Shown: positions 48,099-57,974, counted from the first letter of the stretch. The stretch: DNA of 64,000 nucleotides from Tolypothrix campylonemoides VB511288 (GCA_000828075.3 JXCB02000027.1:296959-360958), one strand, 5' to 3'. The notes: generated by a model from the sequence alone, not told the origin. Program-made: numbers and translations.

Positions 48099-50024
48099 CT
48101 AATTTGATTTTGGGCGAGAAAACTGATAAGGCGACTTAAACTTCTCCACAGGTACACCCTTAAGCGCTCTCAACATAAAATCGCGCCAGATAGGAGCAAC
48201 CATAGTGCCGCCTGTTGCACCACTTGCCAAAGTTCTGTTGTCGTCCCGACCTACCCAAACAGCAGTTGTTAATTGGGGTACGGTACCGACAAACCAAATA
48301 TCCTTCTCCGAGGAAGTTGTTCCTGTCTTACCCGCTGCTGGACGGTCTATTGCAGCATTTTTACCAGTACCATCAGTAATAACCGATCGCATCGTATCAA
48401 CAACTGCTGCTGACGCCCAGGGGTCGAGAACTTGCTGCGGTTTGGGTGTGTTGTCAAGCAACACGTTGCCACTACTATCAGTCACACGAGCAATAATCGT
48501 GGTTGGCGACTGCCAGCCATAATTGGCAAAGGTTGCATAAGCACCTGCCATTTCCAATGGTGTCATACCAATAGCACCTAAAGGTAGAGAAGTCACAGGT
48601 TCCATCGGACTCATAATACCCAAAGTGCGGCAAGTTTCAACAACCTTATTCATCCCCACAGCCTTGCCAAGCTTAATAACGGGAATATTACGAGATAGCT
48701 TGAGAGCGGTACGAATTGACATTGCTCCCCCATACCCACCATCGTAGTTTCGCGGGTGGTACCAACCATCACCATCTCGATAGCTCACGGGGTTATCGTA
48801 CACTGTTGACTCTGGTCCATATTTACCAGTTGCAAAGGCAGCGTAGTAAACAAACGGCTTAAAAGCAGAGCCAGGTTGGCGAAAAGCTTGAGTTGCGCGG
48901 TTAAATTCGCTGGTTTTCGGATCTACACCACCCACCAGTGCTTTGACAAAATGGGTGCGGGGGTCAACTGCAACTAGAGCAATTTGGTTTTTAGATAACC
49001 CTTGTCCGCGCAGTCTATTATGCCACTTACTGACTGTTGCCTCCGCCATCCGTTGGAAGTCAGTATCAACTGTAGTTTGAATTCGCATTCCACCCTTGAG
49101 CAGCGCTTCACGACCAAATTTTTTCGCTATTTCTTGCGCTACGGCGTTTGTCACATAAGGTAAAGCGCTTCCTTGGAATGACCTAATCTTACCCAGTTTA
49201 ATTGGTTGTTTGAGGGCGTTATCGTACTCTTGTTGCGTGATCCAGTTCAAATCCTTCATCCGCCCCAAAACTATTCTCTGCTGCTCTTTTGCCTTGTTCA
49301 TATGAATGAACGGGCTATATTCCTCTGGGGCTTGGATCAAAGCAGCCATCATCGCCGACTCAGCCAAGTTTAAGTTTTCGGCAGACTTATTAAAATAACT
49401 GCGTGCTGCTGTTTGTACGCCATAGTTGTTATGACCCCAATAAACTTGGTTGAGGTACATTTCCAAAATTTGGTCTTTGGTGAGAATTTGCTCCAAGCGA
49501 ATTGCCAGTACTCCCTCGGCTATCTTACGGGTAAAAGCACGCTTGTGAGACAAGAAAAGGTTTTTCACCAACTGCATAGTGATGGTTGAACCACCTTCAC
49601 GCACGCCACCTGCTGTCCAGTTGGTGACTACTGCACGTCCAACGCCTTTAGGATTAATGCCGTGGTGATAATAAAAGTCACTGTCTTCACTCGCCAGTAC
49701 TGCTCGCTTGAGATCTGGAGAAATTCTATTCAAGGGTATGACCTCACGGTTGGCTTCTCCGTGAATACTTGTCAACAGTTTGCCTTTGAGGTCATAGATA
49801 TAAGTCGTTTCTGATGGCAAGAAGCTGCGTAACTGTCTAACATCAGGCAAATTGCGGAAACTAACGGCTAAGCCAACCAGTCCTCCCGCTACAATAGAAC
49901 TTGCCAGCATAGTGACGGATAGTAGAGTACCGCCAGTTACCTGACCTACTCCTTTGAAAAACTCAAAACCCGACGCAGCTGGCTCTTGTTGGGGCTGCTT
50001 ATTTTCAAAAGTCCTGGACGACAC
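48099..50024 (-). CDS. Class A penicillin-binding protein (PBP1A-like)
   Basis: 641 residues, bifunctional peptidoglycan synthase. One N-terminal anchor (about 30-55) is followed by a GT51 transglycosylase domain with catalytic Glu in ASEDSDFYYHHG and GGSTITMQLVKNLF, NQVYWGHNNYGVQTAA. The transpeptidase has SxxK in RQPGSAFKPFVYYA, SxN in LKLSRNIPVI and KTGT in AGKTGTTSSEKDIWFVG. It builds the cell wall on the outer face of the plasma membrane. It is divergent from tyrS. Confidence 0.96.
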   Translation of the reverse strand: MSSRTFENKQPQQEPAASGFEFFKGVGQVTGGTLLSVTMLASSIVAGGLVGLAVSFRNLPDVRQLRSFLPSETTYIYDLKGKLLTSIHGEANREVIPLNRISPDLKRAVLASEDSDFYYHHGINPKGVGRAVVTNWTAGGVREGGSTITMQLVKNLFLSHKRAFTRKIAEGVLAIRLEQILTKDQILEMYLNQVYWGHNNYGVQTAARSYFNKSAENLNLAESAMMAALIQAPEEYSPFIHMNKAKEQQRIVLGRMKDLNWITQQEYDNALKQPIKLGKIRSFQGSALPYVTNAVAQEIAKKFGREALLKGGMRIQTTVDTDFQRMAEATVSKWHNRLRGQGLSKNQIALVAVDPRTHFVKALVGGVDPKTSEFNRATQAFRQPGSAFKPFVYYAAFATGKYGPESTVYDNPVSYRDGDGWYHPRNYDGGYGGAMSIRTALKLSRNIPVIKLGKAVGMNKVVETCRTLGIMSPMEPVTSLPLGAIGMTPLEMAGAYATFANYGWQSPTTIIARVTDSSGNVLLDNTPKPQQVLDPWASAAVVDTMRSVITDGTGKNAAIDRPAAGKTGTTSSEKDIWFVGTVPQLTTAVWVGRDDNRTLASGATGGTMVAPIWRDFMLRALKGVPVEKFKSPYQFSRPKSN

Positions 50025-50194
50025 GGCGATTTCACTTCCTCACTTGTAAATATAAGTGTAATGTCTTGGTAAGCAAGGCGGCTAATTTTTTGCAATTATA
50101 TTAGGTTGGCAGATGAAAGTAATACAAATTGTCAGTGACCATAACCAATCCTACTTTGATAGTGCAAAGCGTAAACAGTCAATCTCCTAGTAGT

Positions 50195-51364
50195 ATGACG
50201 CAAGATTTTTCTTGGCTGCGTCGTGGTGTTGTTGAAATTTTCCCACAACCTACTGATTCCGATAGTGATGTTGAAAGTCTAGAAAAGCGTTTGACAATAA
50301 CTGACCGACCTTTAAGGGTTAAATTGGGTATTGATCCTACAGGTGCGGATATTCATCTCGGTCATAGCATACCAGTGCGAAAACTGCGAGCGTTTCAAGA
50401 TGCTGGTCATACGGCAGTACTCATTATTGGTGATTTTACCGCTCGCATTGGCGATCCGACAGGCAAATCTGAGGTACGCCGCCAACTTACAGAAGAAGAT
50501 GTGGCGAAAAATGCCCAAACTTATCTTGACCAAGTGCGACCTATTTTAGATTTTGATACACCAGGTAGGTTGGAGGTGCACTGCAACTCCGAATGGCTGT
50601 CTAAGCTAGACTTGGGTAAAATTTTAGAGTTACTCTCTACAATGACAGTCGGGCAGATGCTGGCTAAGGAGGGCTTCGCGGAACGCTATAAAAAAGAGAA
50701 TCCTATTTTCCTTCATGAGTTCCTGTACCCGTTGATGCAAGGCTATGATTCTGTTGCCATTCAAGCAGATGTGGAATTAGGAGGGACTGATCAAAAGTTT
50801 AACATTGCCGTAGGGCGTGATTTACAGCGCCATTTTGGGCAAAAGCCTCAGTATGGGCTGCTGCTGCCAATTTTGATTGGCTTGGATGGTGTACAAAAAA
50901 TGTCCAAGTCTTTAGGTAATTATGTGGGTTTATCTGAACATCCAACCCAGAAATATCAAAAGCTGCAGCAAGTTCCAGACCATCTGCTGAAAGAATATTT
51001 TACACTGCTGACAAATTTACCATTAGAGAAACTGCCAGAAAATCCACGCGATCGCCAAAAACTCCTCGCACAGGAAATCGTCAAACAGTATCATGGGGAA
51101 CAAGCTGTTAAGGACATTGAGGCAGGTGACGTTCCAGAATTTTCCTTGGCTGCGGTGGAGTTTCCCGCTAAGCTAGCATACATCCTGAATGTCAGTGGCT
51201 TGTGCAAAAGTACCGGGGAAGGTAGGCGGAAAATTCAAGAAGGTGGAGTGCGGCTAGATGGCGATCGCATCACCGATGTTGACACTACTTTCGCTGACAA
51301 GAGTGAATTGCACGGACGAGTTTTGCAACTGGGGAAAAACAAGTTTGTCCGACTGATACCGTAA
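50195..51364 (+). CDS. tyrS: Tyrosyl-tRNA synthetase
   Basis: 389 residues from the ATG at 50195 ([18 protein letters not shown]). The frame reaches back to a TTG at 50129, but that part looks like leader. The HIGH box is HLGHS in [15 protein letters not shown], and the KMSKS box is [11 protein letters not shown]. The tyrosine site lies in [22 protein letters not shown]-terminal S4 domain (about 320-389, [19 protein letters not shown]) binds tRNA. This is the bacterial TyrRS of the TyrZ-like type. Confidence 0.96.
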   Translation: MTQDFSWLRRGVVEIFPQPTDSDSDVESLEKRLTITDRPLRVKLGIDPTGADIHLGHSIPVRKLRAFQDAGHTAVLIIGDFTARIGDPTGKSEVRRQLTEEDVAKNAQTYLDQVRPILDFDTPGRLEVHCNSEWLSKLDLGKILELLSTMTVGQMLAKEGFAERYKKENPIFLHEFLYPLMQGYDSVAIQADVELGGTDQKFNIAVGRDLQRHFGQKPQYGLLLPILIGLDGVQKMSKSLGNYVGLSEHPTQKYQKLQQVPDHLLKEYFTLLTNLPLEKLPENPRDRQKLLAQEIVKQYHGEQAVKDIEAGDVPEFSLAAVEFPAKLAYILNVSGLCKSTGEGRRKIQEGGVRLDGDRITDVDTTFADKSELHGRVLQLGKNKFVRLIP

Positions 51365-51365
51365 A

Positions 51366-51475
51366 GGGGATTGGGGATTGGGGATTAGGGATTAGGGATT
51401 AGGGTAAGGTGCGAGTATTGTCTAGTCCCCAGTCCCCAGTTCCTAGTCCCCAGTCCCCAGTCCCCAAACACCCCA
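51366..51475. repeat. Composite repeat, inverted partner of 48014-48098
   Basis: GGGGATTAGGGATT units, core GGTAAGGTGCGAGTATTGTC (51403-51422), then AGTCCCC units. It is the exact-orientation inverse of the copy at 48014. It starts just after the tyrS stop. The following 51476-51550 includes another TCTGTGG-type repeat. Confidence 0.88.
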
Positions 51476-51581
51476 ATGCATCGGGGGGAATGAGGGGGGT
51501 ACACACAGATAATTAACTAGTGTTCATGTGTGTTAATCTGTGGTTTGATTTTTCTTACTCTTGACTTTTGCCAGAGGGTTA

Positions 51582-52295
51582 ATGAACATAAAAGAGCGAA
51601 TTATCGTACCTCTAGATGTACCAGATGAACAGGCGGCGATCGCCCTCATTGAACGGCTTGAGTCTGTCACTTTCTGGAAAGTTGGCTTGGAGTTATTCAC
51701 AAGCACAGGACCAAAAATTCTGGAGGTGCTAAAATCTCGACAAAAACGTATTTTCCTGGATTTGAAGTTTCATGACATCCCCAACACCGTTGCTGGCGCT
51801 ACCCGTGCGGCTGCTCGTTATGGTGTTGATTTGTTGACAATTCATGCAACATCTGGTAAAGATGCCTTGAAAGCAGCAACTGAAGCGGCACTTGCAGGAG
51901 CAACAGATGCGGGTGTGAAACCGCCGAAGTTAATTGCCATTACCCTGTTGACAAGTATTTCTTCGAGACAGCTAGCGTTTGATTTGAAAATTCCTCTAGA
52001 ATTACCAGAATATGCTCAACAAATGGCTCTGATGGCTCAAGAAATGGGCTTTGATGGGGCGGTTTGCTCACCCCAAGAAGTAGCACAATTGCGACAAACG
52101 AGTGGAGATGATTTTTTGCTGGTTTGTCCGGGGGTACGTCCAACTTGGGCTGAGAAAGGAGATCAGGCGCGATCGCTGACTCCTGCACAAGCCTTCAAAG
52201 CAGGAGCAAATTACCTGGTTATTGGGCGCCCCATCACCGCAGATCCCAATCCAGAGTTAGCCTGGAAGAGGATTATTGAAGAATTAGTGACATGA
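51582..52295 (+). CDS. pyrF: Orotidine 5'-phosphate decarboxylase
   Basis: 237 residues from the ATG at 51582, with AGAGGG upstream. Family signatures are [27 protein letters not shown], and the catalytic Asp-Lys-x-x-Asp block in [21 protein letters not shown] and [11 protein letters not shown] form the phosphate site. It makes UMP in pyrimidine synthesis. Its stop overlaps the ATG of the next gene (ATGA). Confidence 0.96.
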   Translation: MNIKERIIVPLDVPDEQAAIALIERLESVTFWKVGLELFTSTGPKILEVLKSRQKRIFLDLKFHDIPNTVAGATRAAARYGVDLLTIHATSGKDALKAATEAALAGATDAGVKPPKLIAITLLTSISSRQLAFDLKIPLELPEYAQQMALMAQEMGFDGAVCSPQEVAQLRQTSGDDFLLVCPGVRPTWAEKGDQARSLTPAQAFKAGANYLVIGRPITADPNPELAWKRIIEELVT

Positions 52296-53032
52296 AGTCA
52301 GGAGTCATCAAAAAGAAAAATAAAAGCTTGTGGCTTCTTGGTTGTGGCTTCTGGCTGTTATTATCAAATGCCTTGGATACCCCAGCAAAAGCGAAGAACC
52401 TCACCCCCAGCCCCTCTCCCCTTGCGGAGAGGGGAGAAAGCAACAAGGGGTCTTTTTGCGCTAACCAAAATCTAGAAGCTTTAACAACTGGGCTGTTGCG
52501 AGATTTACCGAGTTATGCCAATCGCGCCAGTCAACGCGCTCGTCGTTTAAGCAGGGCAACTGACGTTTACAGTTATATGGTAGTCGCGGGAAGACCTGAG
52601 TTTGCACCGCTGCCTCTTAACCCTAGCGGATACACAGCAGATTCACTAAAAACTGCCTCAGAAGGAGTAGAACAAGTCTTTTTTACAACTTTAGAGCGAC
52701 AGTATACCGCTGGCAAAGCAGTTCAATTGCAGCAATTCCACTGGTTGTTTTTAACAAAAACAAAGAGTGATTGGCGTTTTGTAATGATGTTTTCCCAAAC
52801 TGGTTTGCATCCTAAAAACGAGCCGCCTACACCACCACGCGATAGTAGTAATGGTGACATTGCTCAAGCTGTTAATGCTTGGTTGCGAGATTGTCAAGCG
52901 GGAAGCGTGCGTATGCGTTCTAGGAATTTGCAAGACTCGCCTCAAAAGCCGCCACCGCCACCATCACAACCGCCGCCACCGCCGCCACCATCAAAACCGC
53001 CTCCACTGTCGCAACCGCCGCCAGAGTCATAG
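52292..53032 (+). CDS. Secreted hypothetical protein with polyproline tail
   Basis: 246 residues. Signal sequence ([20 protein letters not shown]). The following [14 protein letters not shown] is encoded by a dispersed CCCCTCTCCCC/GGGGAGAG hairpin repeat inserted in frame. The main domain (about 50-190) has [33 protein letters not shown] and [17 protein letters not shown]. The C-terminus is Pro-rich ([14 protein letters not shown]) and overlaps the 3' end of the oppositely oriented Gly-rich gene by 91 bp. The family is unnamed; it is coupled to pyrF by an ATGA overlap. Confidence 0.72.
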   Translation: MKSGVIKKKNKSLWLLGCGFWLLLSNALDTPAKAKNLTPSPSPLAERGESNKGSFCANQNLEALTTGLLRDLPSYANRASQRARRLSRATDVYSYMVVAGRPEFAPLPLNPSGYTADSLKTASEGVEQVFFTTLERQYTAGKAVQLQQFHWLFLTKTKSDWRFVMMFSQTGLHPKNEPPTPPRDSSNGDIAQAVNAWLRDCQAGSVRMRSRNLQDSPQKPPPPPSQPPPPPPPSKPPPLSQPPPES

Positions 53033-53202
53033 CTGCTACCGCTGTCAGATCCCCCAGCATCACCACCGTACCAACCACTGTAGCTGCTACCACTAAAATG
53101 TCTACGAGATTTGCGTTTACCACCTCTAAATGAACTGCGTGGAACTTTAAGAATTAGCACCACTAGCACAACTATAAACAGTATGAAAAACCAGACTAAC
53201 AT
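52942..53202 (-). CDS. Small membrane protein with Gly/Cys/Asp-rich tail
   Basis: 86 residues. One membrane helix (MLVWFFILFIVVLVVLILKV) is followed by a basic stretch, then a Gly/Ser/Asp tail with CDSGGG and CDGGGGG units. Small proteins of this shape occur in many cyanobacteria, as I recall. Its last 30 codons are antisense to the polyproline tail of the 52292 gene. One of the two tails may be secondary. Function is unknown. Confidence 0.6.
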   Translation of the reverse strand: MLVWFFILFIVVLVVLILKVPRSSFRGGKRKSRRHFSGSSYSGWYGGDAGGSDSGSSYDSGGGCDSGGGFDGGGGGGGCDGGGGGF

Positions 53203-53396
53203 AAGCTTTCTCCTTGGCAGTATTACGTGACTCCACGCTCAACCATTTGCCCCAAGTTTACGAATGCCTTTAGGCTAAGGGGGTTTCAGCTGCCGGGAGC
53301 ATTTTACTTTTGTAGGAATAAAGTTAGCTACCAAGTGAAGCGATCGCATTCCGGATTTTCTACCAGTGTTTTAGTAAAATACTTGATGCTTGCCAG

Positions 53397-55157
53397 CTAG
53401 TGGTTATTCTGGATTTCATCAAACTTGGCACGCACAGCTTGTACATCTTGCCACATCAACCATTTTGGGCTGCCGACTTCACGGGATTGGTTACGTAGCA
53501 AATAAGACGGGTGGAAAATCGGCATACACAAGCGCCCGTCCCAGTCTATCCACTGTCCGCGAATTTTACTAATTGCGCGTTTATCACCAGTTAATCCTTT
53601 TACAGCCGTTGCACCTGCCAAAAGAATGATTTTTGGATCAACTAGGCGAATTTGTTCTAACAGGTAAGGTTTGCAAGCCTCCATTTCTTCAGTGGTGGGA
53701 ACTCGATTACCAGGGGGACGGCAATTATGTACAACGCCTGCGGGTGTCACAAAATTGGCTGTATCTTCAACGTCAATACAGTAAACCAGATAAGAATCAG
53801 ACTTTGGTGGTAAGAGCCTTTTATTAACTGGTTTCCAGTAAGTTATAACTGCTTCTTCCTGGTAGGCTTCCAAATTATATGGAATTGAATGAAGTTCCTC
53901 TGGCAATTTGTACCGCATAGAGAAAGGAACATATTCGGCAATATGCTCTAAAAATCTGATTCCTTCTCCATATCTGAAACAGAGTCTCCAAGTAGACCGA
54001 AAAACAGCATAAGTTTGATAACCTTTGCTTGCAAAAAACTTAATAACTGTTTCAACAGTTTCTTTTGAAACGTCTCCTAAAGCAATTTCTACGTCAATAG
54101 CTTTCCTTATTTTTCCGTCTTTAGTTTTTCTCCTCCAATAACCATCATCCATATACCAAATGGCTAAACCAAAACCGTCTAACTTTTCTAATGCTGCACT
54201 AGGAAAATCTTTTTTTCCGTTAGGATACCATTCTTGACGCAGGTCATGCAGATAATAAGTTTTTGCCAATCCCATGGTAATAGATGCGTGACTACCGCCA
54301 TTCTGAGTCTTAGCCAAATACTCTCTTAACTGCGGTCTAAATCCATTTAATACTCTTGCTTTCAGCTTTAAGTAAGCCTCTTGCTTATCACTGTGATTTT
54401 CTATAAATTGACCATTGGCACTAATACAAGCATCACCTAACAAAGAACCAAGTAATATTTGTAAACCTCTTTGTCCTGGCGCAGGTGTGCCAGTAGCAAC
54501 TAAATCATCATCCCTTAATTCTTCAACACTAATCCAACCTCTTTGGGTGAGAACCTGATGGTCACCCGTAGCAATGTAGCCTACTTCACCTTTATTATTT
54601 AATTTGCCATTTTTGAAAGACACTTTGTAAAGAGGTCTTCCTGCTAGCCTTGATCTGTACCAACCAGTGACTTTTTTCCAAACAAGACTACCATCGTTAT
54701 CAACACTCAAAACTTCACCCGACCACTGGTTTTTTACAATCCAGTTAAGTCGTTTAACACCATCTTTTGTAAAAACTTGGGTGTAACCGTCAAGGCATTT
54801 ATTGATGTTACTAATGTAAACATCTTTTTCAGTATCTAACTTAACAGATGCCAAAATTTTCTCCAGCAACTGTCCTGCTTTGCCAACAAATGGTAAGCCA
54901 GTCTCGTCTTCGGTTTGACCTGGTGCTTCGCCCACAACCATGATTGGCGCTTTAAGATTGCCACGTCCAACAACGGCATGAGTGCGTGTGTCTCCCAATC
55001 CACAACGGTGACACTGGTTGCAATGCTGGGCAACTTCAGTGATACTGGCATAGGTTCCAAGAGGGATGGGAATTTTAGCATTTGTGGGAATTAGCTCTTT
55101 TTGGTCATTTGAGTCAAAATTTGACTCCTCAAAGAGGCTGAGTTGTTCGTTGCTCAT
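53397..55157 (-). CDS. Family 4 uracil-DNA glycosylase precursor with intein
   Basis: 586-residue precursor; removal of residues 121-478 leaves a 228-residue enzyme. Extein motifs are GEAPGQTEDETGLPFVG (uracil/water-activating loop) and HPSYLLR (DNA-binding motif). The [4Fe-4S] ligands are probably Cys49 and Cys52 (CHRCGLGDTR), Cys479 and Cys495. The 16-residue spacing of the last two equals that of Cys86-Cys102 in the Thermus enzyme. The enzyme removes uracil from deaminated DNA. The intein splits SNINK from CRPPGNR, so splicing is needed to complete the cluster site. Confidence 0.95.
   Translation of the reverse strand: MSNEQLSLFEESNFDSNDQKELIPTNAKIPIPLGTYASITEVAQHCNQCHRCGLGDTRTHAVVGRGNLKAPIMVVGEAPGQTEDETGLPFVGKAGQLLEKILASVKLDTEKDVYISNINKCLDGYTQVFTKDGVKRLNWIVKNQWSGEVLSVDNDGSLVWKKVTGWYRSRLAGRPLYKVSFKNGKLNNKGEVGYIATGDHQVLTQRGWISVEELRDDDLVATGTPAPGQRGLQILLGSLLGDACISANGQFIENHSDKQEAYLKLKARVLNGFRPQLREYLAKTQNGGSHASITMGLAKTYYLHDLRQEWYPNGKKDFPSAALEKLDGFGLAIWYMDDGYWRRKTKDGKIRKAIDVEIALGDVSKETVETVIKFFASKGYQTYAVFRSTWRLCFRYGEGIRFLEHIAEYVPFSMRYKLPEELHSIPYNLEAYQEEAVITYWKPVNKRLLPPKSDSYLVYCIDVEDTANFVTPAGVVHNCRPPGNRVPTTEEMEACKPYLLEQIRLVDPKIILLAGATAVKGLTGDKRAISKIRGQWIDWDGRLCMPIFHPSYLLRNQSREVGSPKWLMWQDVQAVRAKFDEIQNNH
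53724..54797 (-). mobile_element. LAGLIDADG-homing intein in the uracil-DNA glycosylase
   Basis: 358 residues in frame (precursor residues 121-478). It starts with Cys121 (CLDGYTQVFTKDG, block A). Block B is GYIATGDHQVLTQRGW with His200. Two dodecapeptide motifs, LLGSLLGDACIS (235-246) and LAIWYMDDGYW (331-341), mark the endonuclease; the acidic residues are kept. Block F/G is YCIDVEDTANFVTPAGVVHN, ending His-Asn before Cys479 (+1). Every residue needed for class 1 splicing is present, and the endonuclease may be active. Confidence 0.95.
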
Positions 55158-55246
55158 GAAAATTTTTAATTATTAGCAAGTGCAAGCTATGACGTTTGAG
55201 TTTTCTCAAGAGTGTAGGTGAATCTAACTCGATTGCTGATATTGAA

Positions 55247-55459
55247 TCAAGGATCTTGTTGAAGTTGGGTTTGTACTGGTTTAACAACGACACGACCATT
55301 TTCCACAATAGTGCAGTTTTTAGACGTGCTTTTGCCATGATTCCCTGGGTCATTAGCACATGGGGTTTTTTCAGTACACTGCGTTTTATGGTATTGAATA
55401 TTTTGCTCTTGTTGTTGATTAAGGGTGACAGCACAACAAGCAGAAGTGGTTAACGACAT
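55247..55459 (-). CDS. Possible small Cys/Gln-rich protein
   Basis: 70 codons, MSLTTSACCAVTLNQQQEQN at the start and NCTIVENGRVVVKPVQTQLQ near the end. Composition looks protein-like, with five cysteines, and the last part looks conserved. A plus-strand frame over the same bases has no start signal. The family is not recognised. Confidence 0.45.
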   Translation of the reverse strand: MSLTTSACCAVTLNQQQEQNIQYHKTQCTEKTPCANDPGNHGKSTSKNCTIVENGRVVVKPVQTQLQQDP

Positions 55460-55821
55460 ATTATGATATTTTGCTCTCTGTATACTATTATCGCTCGATT
55501 AAGTCTTGGTTTTACAGCAAATACTTATCTACTTAATGACTTCTAAGCAATAATACTTAAACAAGATGACATCGAGCAGAAAAGCTTATGCGTAAGAATT
55601 CTTTAGAGTAGCGGATGACTTGAGGGTTCAAGCCCCCACTAATTTTATTCTAACTCCTGGATACTGGCGGATGAATTCTTCTTTTTTGACAGATTTGCTT
55701 TGTCAAGTGAGCGGCTTATTTGACATCTTTCTGTCATATTTGCACCTCAAACTAAAAGTATGTTGTCCATAAATATCAACTTCAATTACGTGAGTCGATA
55801 CAAAGGGGTTGATGACGATTA
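55460..55821. other. Intergenic gap before the 55822 gene
   Basis: 362 bp between divergent genes. No gene is supported. A GAGGGTTCAAGCCCCC stretch near 55622 looks like a tRNA T-arm but lacks the rest of a tRNA. The promoter of the 55822 gene is expected here. Confidence 0.5.
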
Positions 55822-56358
55822 ATGTTGAAAATTTTAACGGTCGGTGCTGTCATAGCTACTATTTTTAACACGCAAGTGAATGGCAATTTATTAACTTCAC
55901 CGGAAAGCATTGTTAATCAAACACTCAAAGCTAACCCATTAAATTTAGTACTTACAGATGTAATAGCTAATGCTCATACTGAATTAACTAATAATACTCA
56001 AGCTTCAATAGATTTTCCAGACTCTAGTGATAATACTTCAGAAGTAGTAGAACAAATAGACGCAACAGGGTTAATGTTAGGTCTATTCGTACTTGGTAGT
56101 GTTGCTGTTGTAGTTACTCTCAGTACACAAAATGGCAATAATCGCTCTATTAGTAAAATCAGCCAACAGAGCAAAGCAGATACCATTCTCCTTAAGCAAG
56201 CAAGTCCTAGGCTTCAGCAGAAACTCCTGAGACTTTTGCATAATGATTGGGATGCCGCAAACCGCCTTTTATCCAAAGTCAAAATAAAAAATCCTAATAG
56301 GTCGGTTAACTGGTATGTAGAGAAAGTCATTTATGATTTGGAACGCGATCGCGCTTAG
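55822..56358 (+). CDS. Hypothetical membrane protein
   Basis: 178 residues. A signal-like N-terminus (MLKILTVGAVIATIFNTQVN) is followed by a Thr/Asn/Ser-rich stretch, one internal membrane helix (about 84-99, LMLGLFVLGSVAVVVTLS), then a basic helical C-terminal domain (SPRLQQKLLRLLHNDWDAAN, NWYVEKVIYDLERDRA). The C-terminal helix pair resembles a motif repeated in other cyanobacterial hypothetical proteins. A strong terminator follows. Function is unknown. Confidence 0.78.
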   Translation: MLKILTVGAVIATIFNTQVNGNLLTSPESIVNQTLKANPLNLVLTDVIANAHTELTNNTQASIDFPDSSDNTSEVVEQIDATGLMLGLFVLGSVAVVVTLSTQNGNNRSISKISQQSKADTILLKQASPRLQQKLLRLLHNDWDAANRLLSKVKIKNPNRSVNWYVEKVIYDLERDRA

Positions 56359-56366
56359 CCCAGTTA

Positions 56367-56408
56367 GTGTTAATCCCCTATTGGGGGGTTAACACTGTTG
56401 ATTTTTTT
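56367..56408 (+). terminator. Rho-independent terminator
   Basis: Stem GTGTTAATCCCC paired with GGGGGTTAACAC, then TGTTGATTTTTTTA. Directly after the 55822 gene. Confidence 0.85.
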
Positions 56409-56692
56409 ATCTGTAATTTTGACATCTTTTTATCTTATTATCATTGACTCAATGACTCTTACAAAACCTGAAATCGTTGTACAACAAGAACTTTCCTATT
56501 GCGAATCAACTCATCAAACTGAGATTATGGAGTTGTAGACAACATTTTTATACCACTTCAGGAGCTATAGGATAGTTAACTAGATGCCATATTTTCATGT
56601 GGCTGCAGTGATCATGTTGCTGGAAATGCAAATTTCAAACTGCTCCTAGTTATGGCGTCGGTGAACATCCAACGACGAAGGAAGAACAAATC

Positions 56693-57889
56693 ATGATTGA
56701 CTTCAGCCTCACTCCCGAACAGCGGATGTTGCAGTCAAAAGCGCGTGACTTTGCCGAAAGAGAGATTAAGCCTATTGTTCAAATCATTGAGGAATCTAAT
56801 AATCCAGAAATTCAACCTTGGGATTTCTGTCAAAGTGTATTCCGCAAAGGAGCCGAACTAGGATTCACGTCATTGTTGCTTCCAAAAGAGTACGGTGGTT
56901 TGGGAGGAAAATGTGTAGACCTTGTTTTGGTTCTGGAAGAACTCGGTGCTGCTGATTCCAGCATTGCGTCTAGCTACTTCAATCTGACGGCGGCGATGTC
57001 GCTTTTTGTAACTAGGGCTGGAACAAGCGAACAGCAAAAGCGGATATTATCGCACGTCCTTTCTGGAGAACCTCACTTGTATAGCGCCGCAGAGAGTGAG
57101 CCAAACGTTGCAACTTCAGATTTGTTCTGTCCGCTACCAGATGCCAACATTGGAATTAAGACCTTTGCACAACGCGATGGCGATGCATACATCCTGAACG
57201 GTCAAAAGTCATCGTTAGTGACAAATGCTGGTATCGCCGATGCATATTTTATTATTGCACGTACAGCTCTCGATAAGCCATTGGGCGAGAGTATGTCTAT
57301 ATTCTACGTGCCAGCAAATACTCCAGGTCTTAAATTTGGCAAGCGCACCGAGATGATTGGCTGGAAACCCTCGCATCATGCGTCCATTCATCTTGATAAC
57401 GTCAGAGTACCCGCAGAGAATCTGCTTGGGCAAGAGGGAGAAGCGGCAAAACTCCTGATGTTGCTTCCTGAAGTGGCTATTGGACTTGCAGCTTCTTATG
57501 TGGGTTTAGCTCGGGCTGCTTATGAATATGCCCTAGATTATGCCAAAAAGCGCGTCAGTTGGGGTCGTCCAATTATTCAGCATCAAGCAGTTGCCTTAAA
57601 GCTGGCTGATATGATGATAAACACTCAAGCTGCGCGATTAACGGTATGGGAAGCAGCTCATACCGCAGACACTAATCCCCAGCTCGCAGCAATGGTTAAG
57701 GCACCAGCAGCTAAAACTTTTGCTGTGGATGTGGCAATCAAAAACGCGCAAACAGCATTTGAGATTCTTGGTGGCTATGGAGTGACTAAAGAGTCTCAAG
57801 CAGGTAAATTTCTTGCCGATGCCTCTATTGGATACTCATGTGACTTCACGCGGGAAGTTTTGCGTCTTGGGCTTGTTAACTGTTTGTAG
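56693..57889 (+). CDS. Acyl-CoA dehydrogenase
   Basis: 398 residues with AAGGAAGAAC before the ATG. The standard three-domain ACAD fold is seen: IDFSLTPEQRMLQSKARDFA (N), LYSAAESEPNVATSDLFCPL with the flavin loop (middle), and RVSWGRPIIQHQAVALKLAD and EILGGYGVTKESQAGKFLAD (C). The usual catalytic Glu in the RDA(R/K)-type end cannot be placed with certainty. It oxidises an acyl-CoA using FAD; substrate unknown. Cyanobacteria mostly lack full beta-oxidation, so it may serve amino-acid or secondary metabolism. Confidence 0.9.
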   Translation: MIDFSLTPEQRMLQSKARDFAEREIKPIVQIIEESNNPEIQPWDFCQSVFRKGAELGFTSLLLPKEYGGLGGKCVDLVLVLEELGAADSSIASSYFNLTAAMSLFVTRAGTSEQQKRILSHVLSGEPHLYSAAESEPNVATSDLFCPLPDANIGIKTFAQRDGDAYILNGQKSSLVTNAGIADAYFIIARTALDKPLGESMSIFYVPANTPGLKFGKRTEMIGWKPSHHASIHLDNVRVPAENLLGQEGEAAKLLMLLPEVAIGLAASYVGLARAAYEYALDYAKKRVSWGRPIIQHQAVALKLADMMINTQAARLTVWEAAHTADTNPQLAAMVKAPAAKTFAVDVAIKNAQTAFEILGGYGVTKESQAGKFLADASIGYSCDFTREVLRLGLVNCL

Positions 57890-57974
57890 CTTCATAAGCT
57901 AAAACACATCTAATAAATAAGAGTGCAAAAGTTAATTGGATGAAAATTAAACCACAGATGGACACAGATGAATA

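Noticed and set aside
55196-55453. 85-codon plus-strand frame
   Set aside because: Antisense to the better-looking 70-codon frame, no ribosome site, no recognisable pattern.
55600-55645. tRNA T-arm-like GAGGGTTCAAGCCCCC
   Set aside because: No acceptor, D-arm or anticodon arm at the right distance; it ends without a matching 3' acceptor. At most a remnant.
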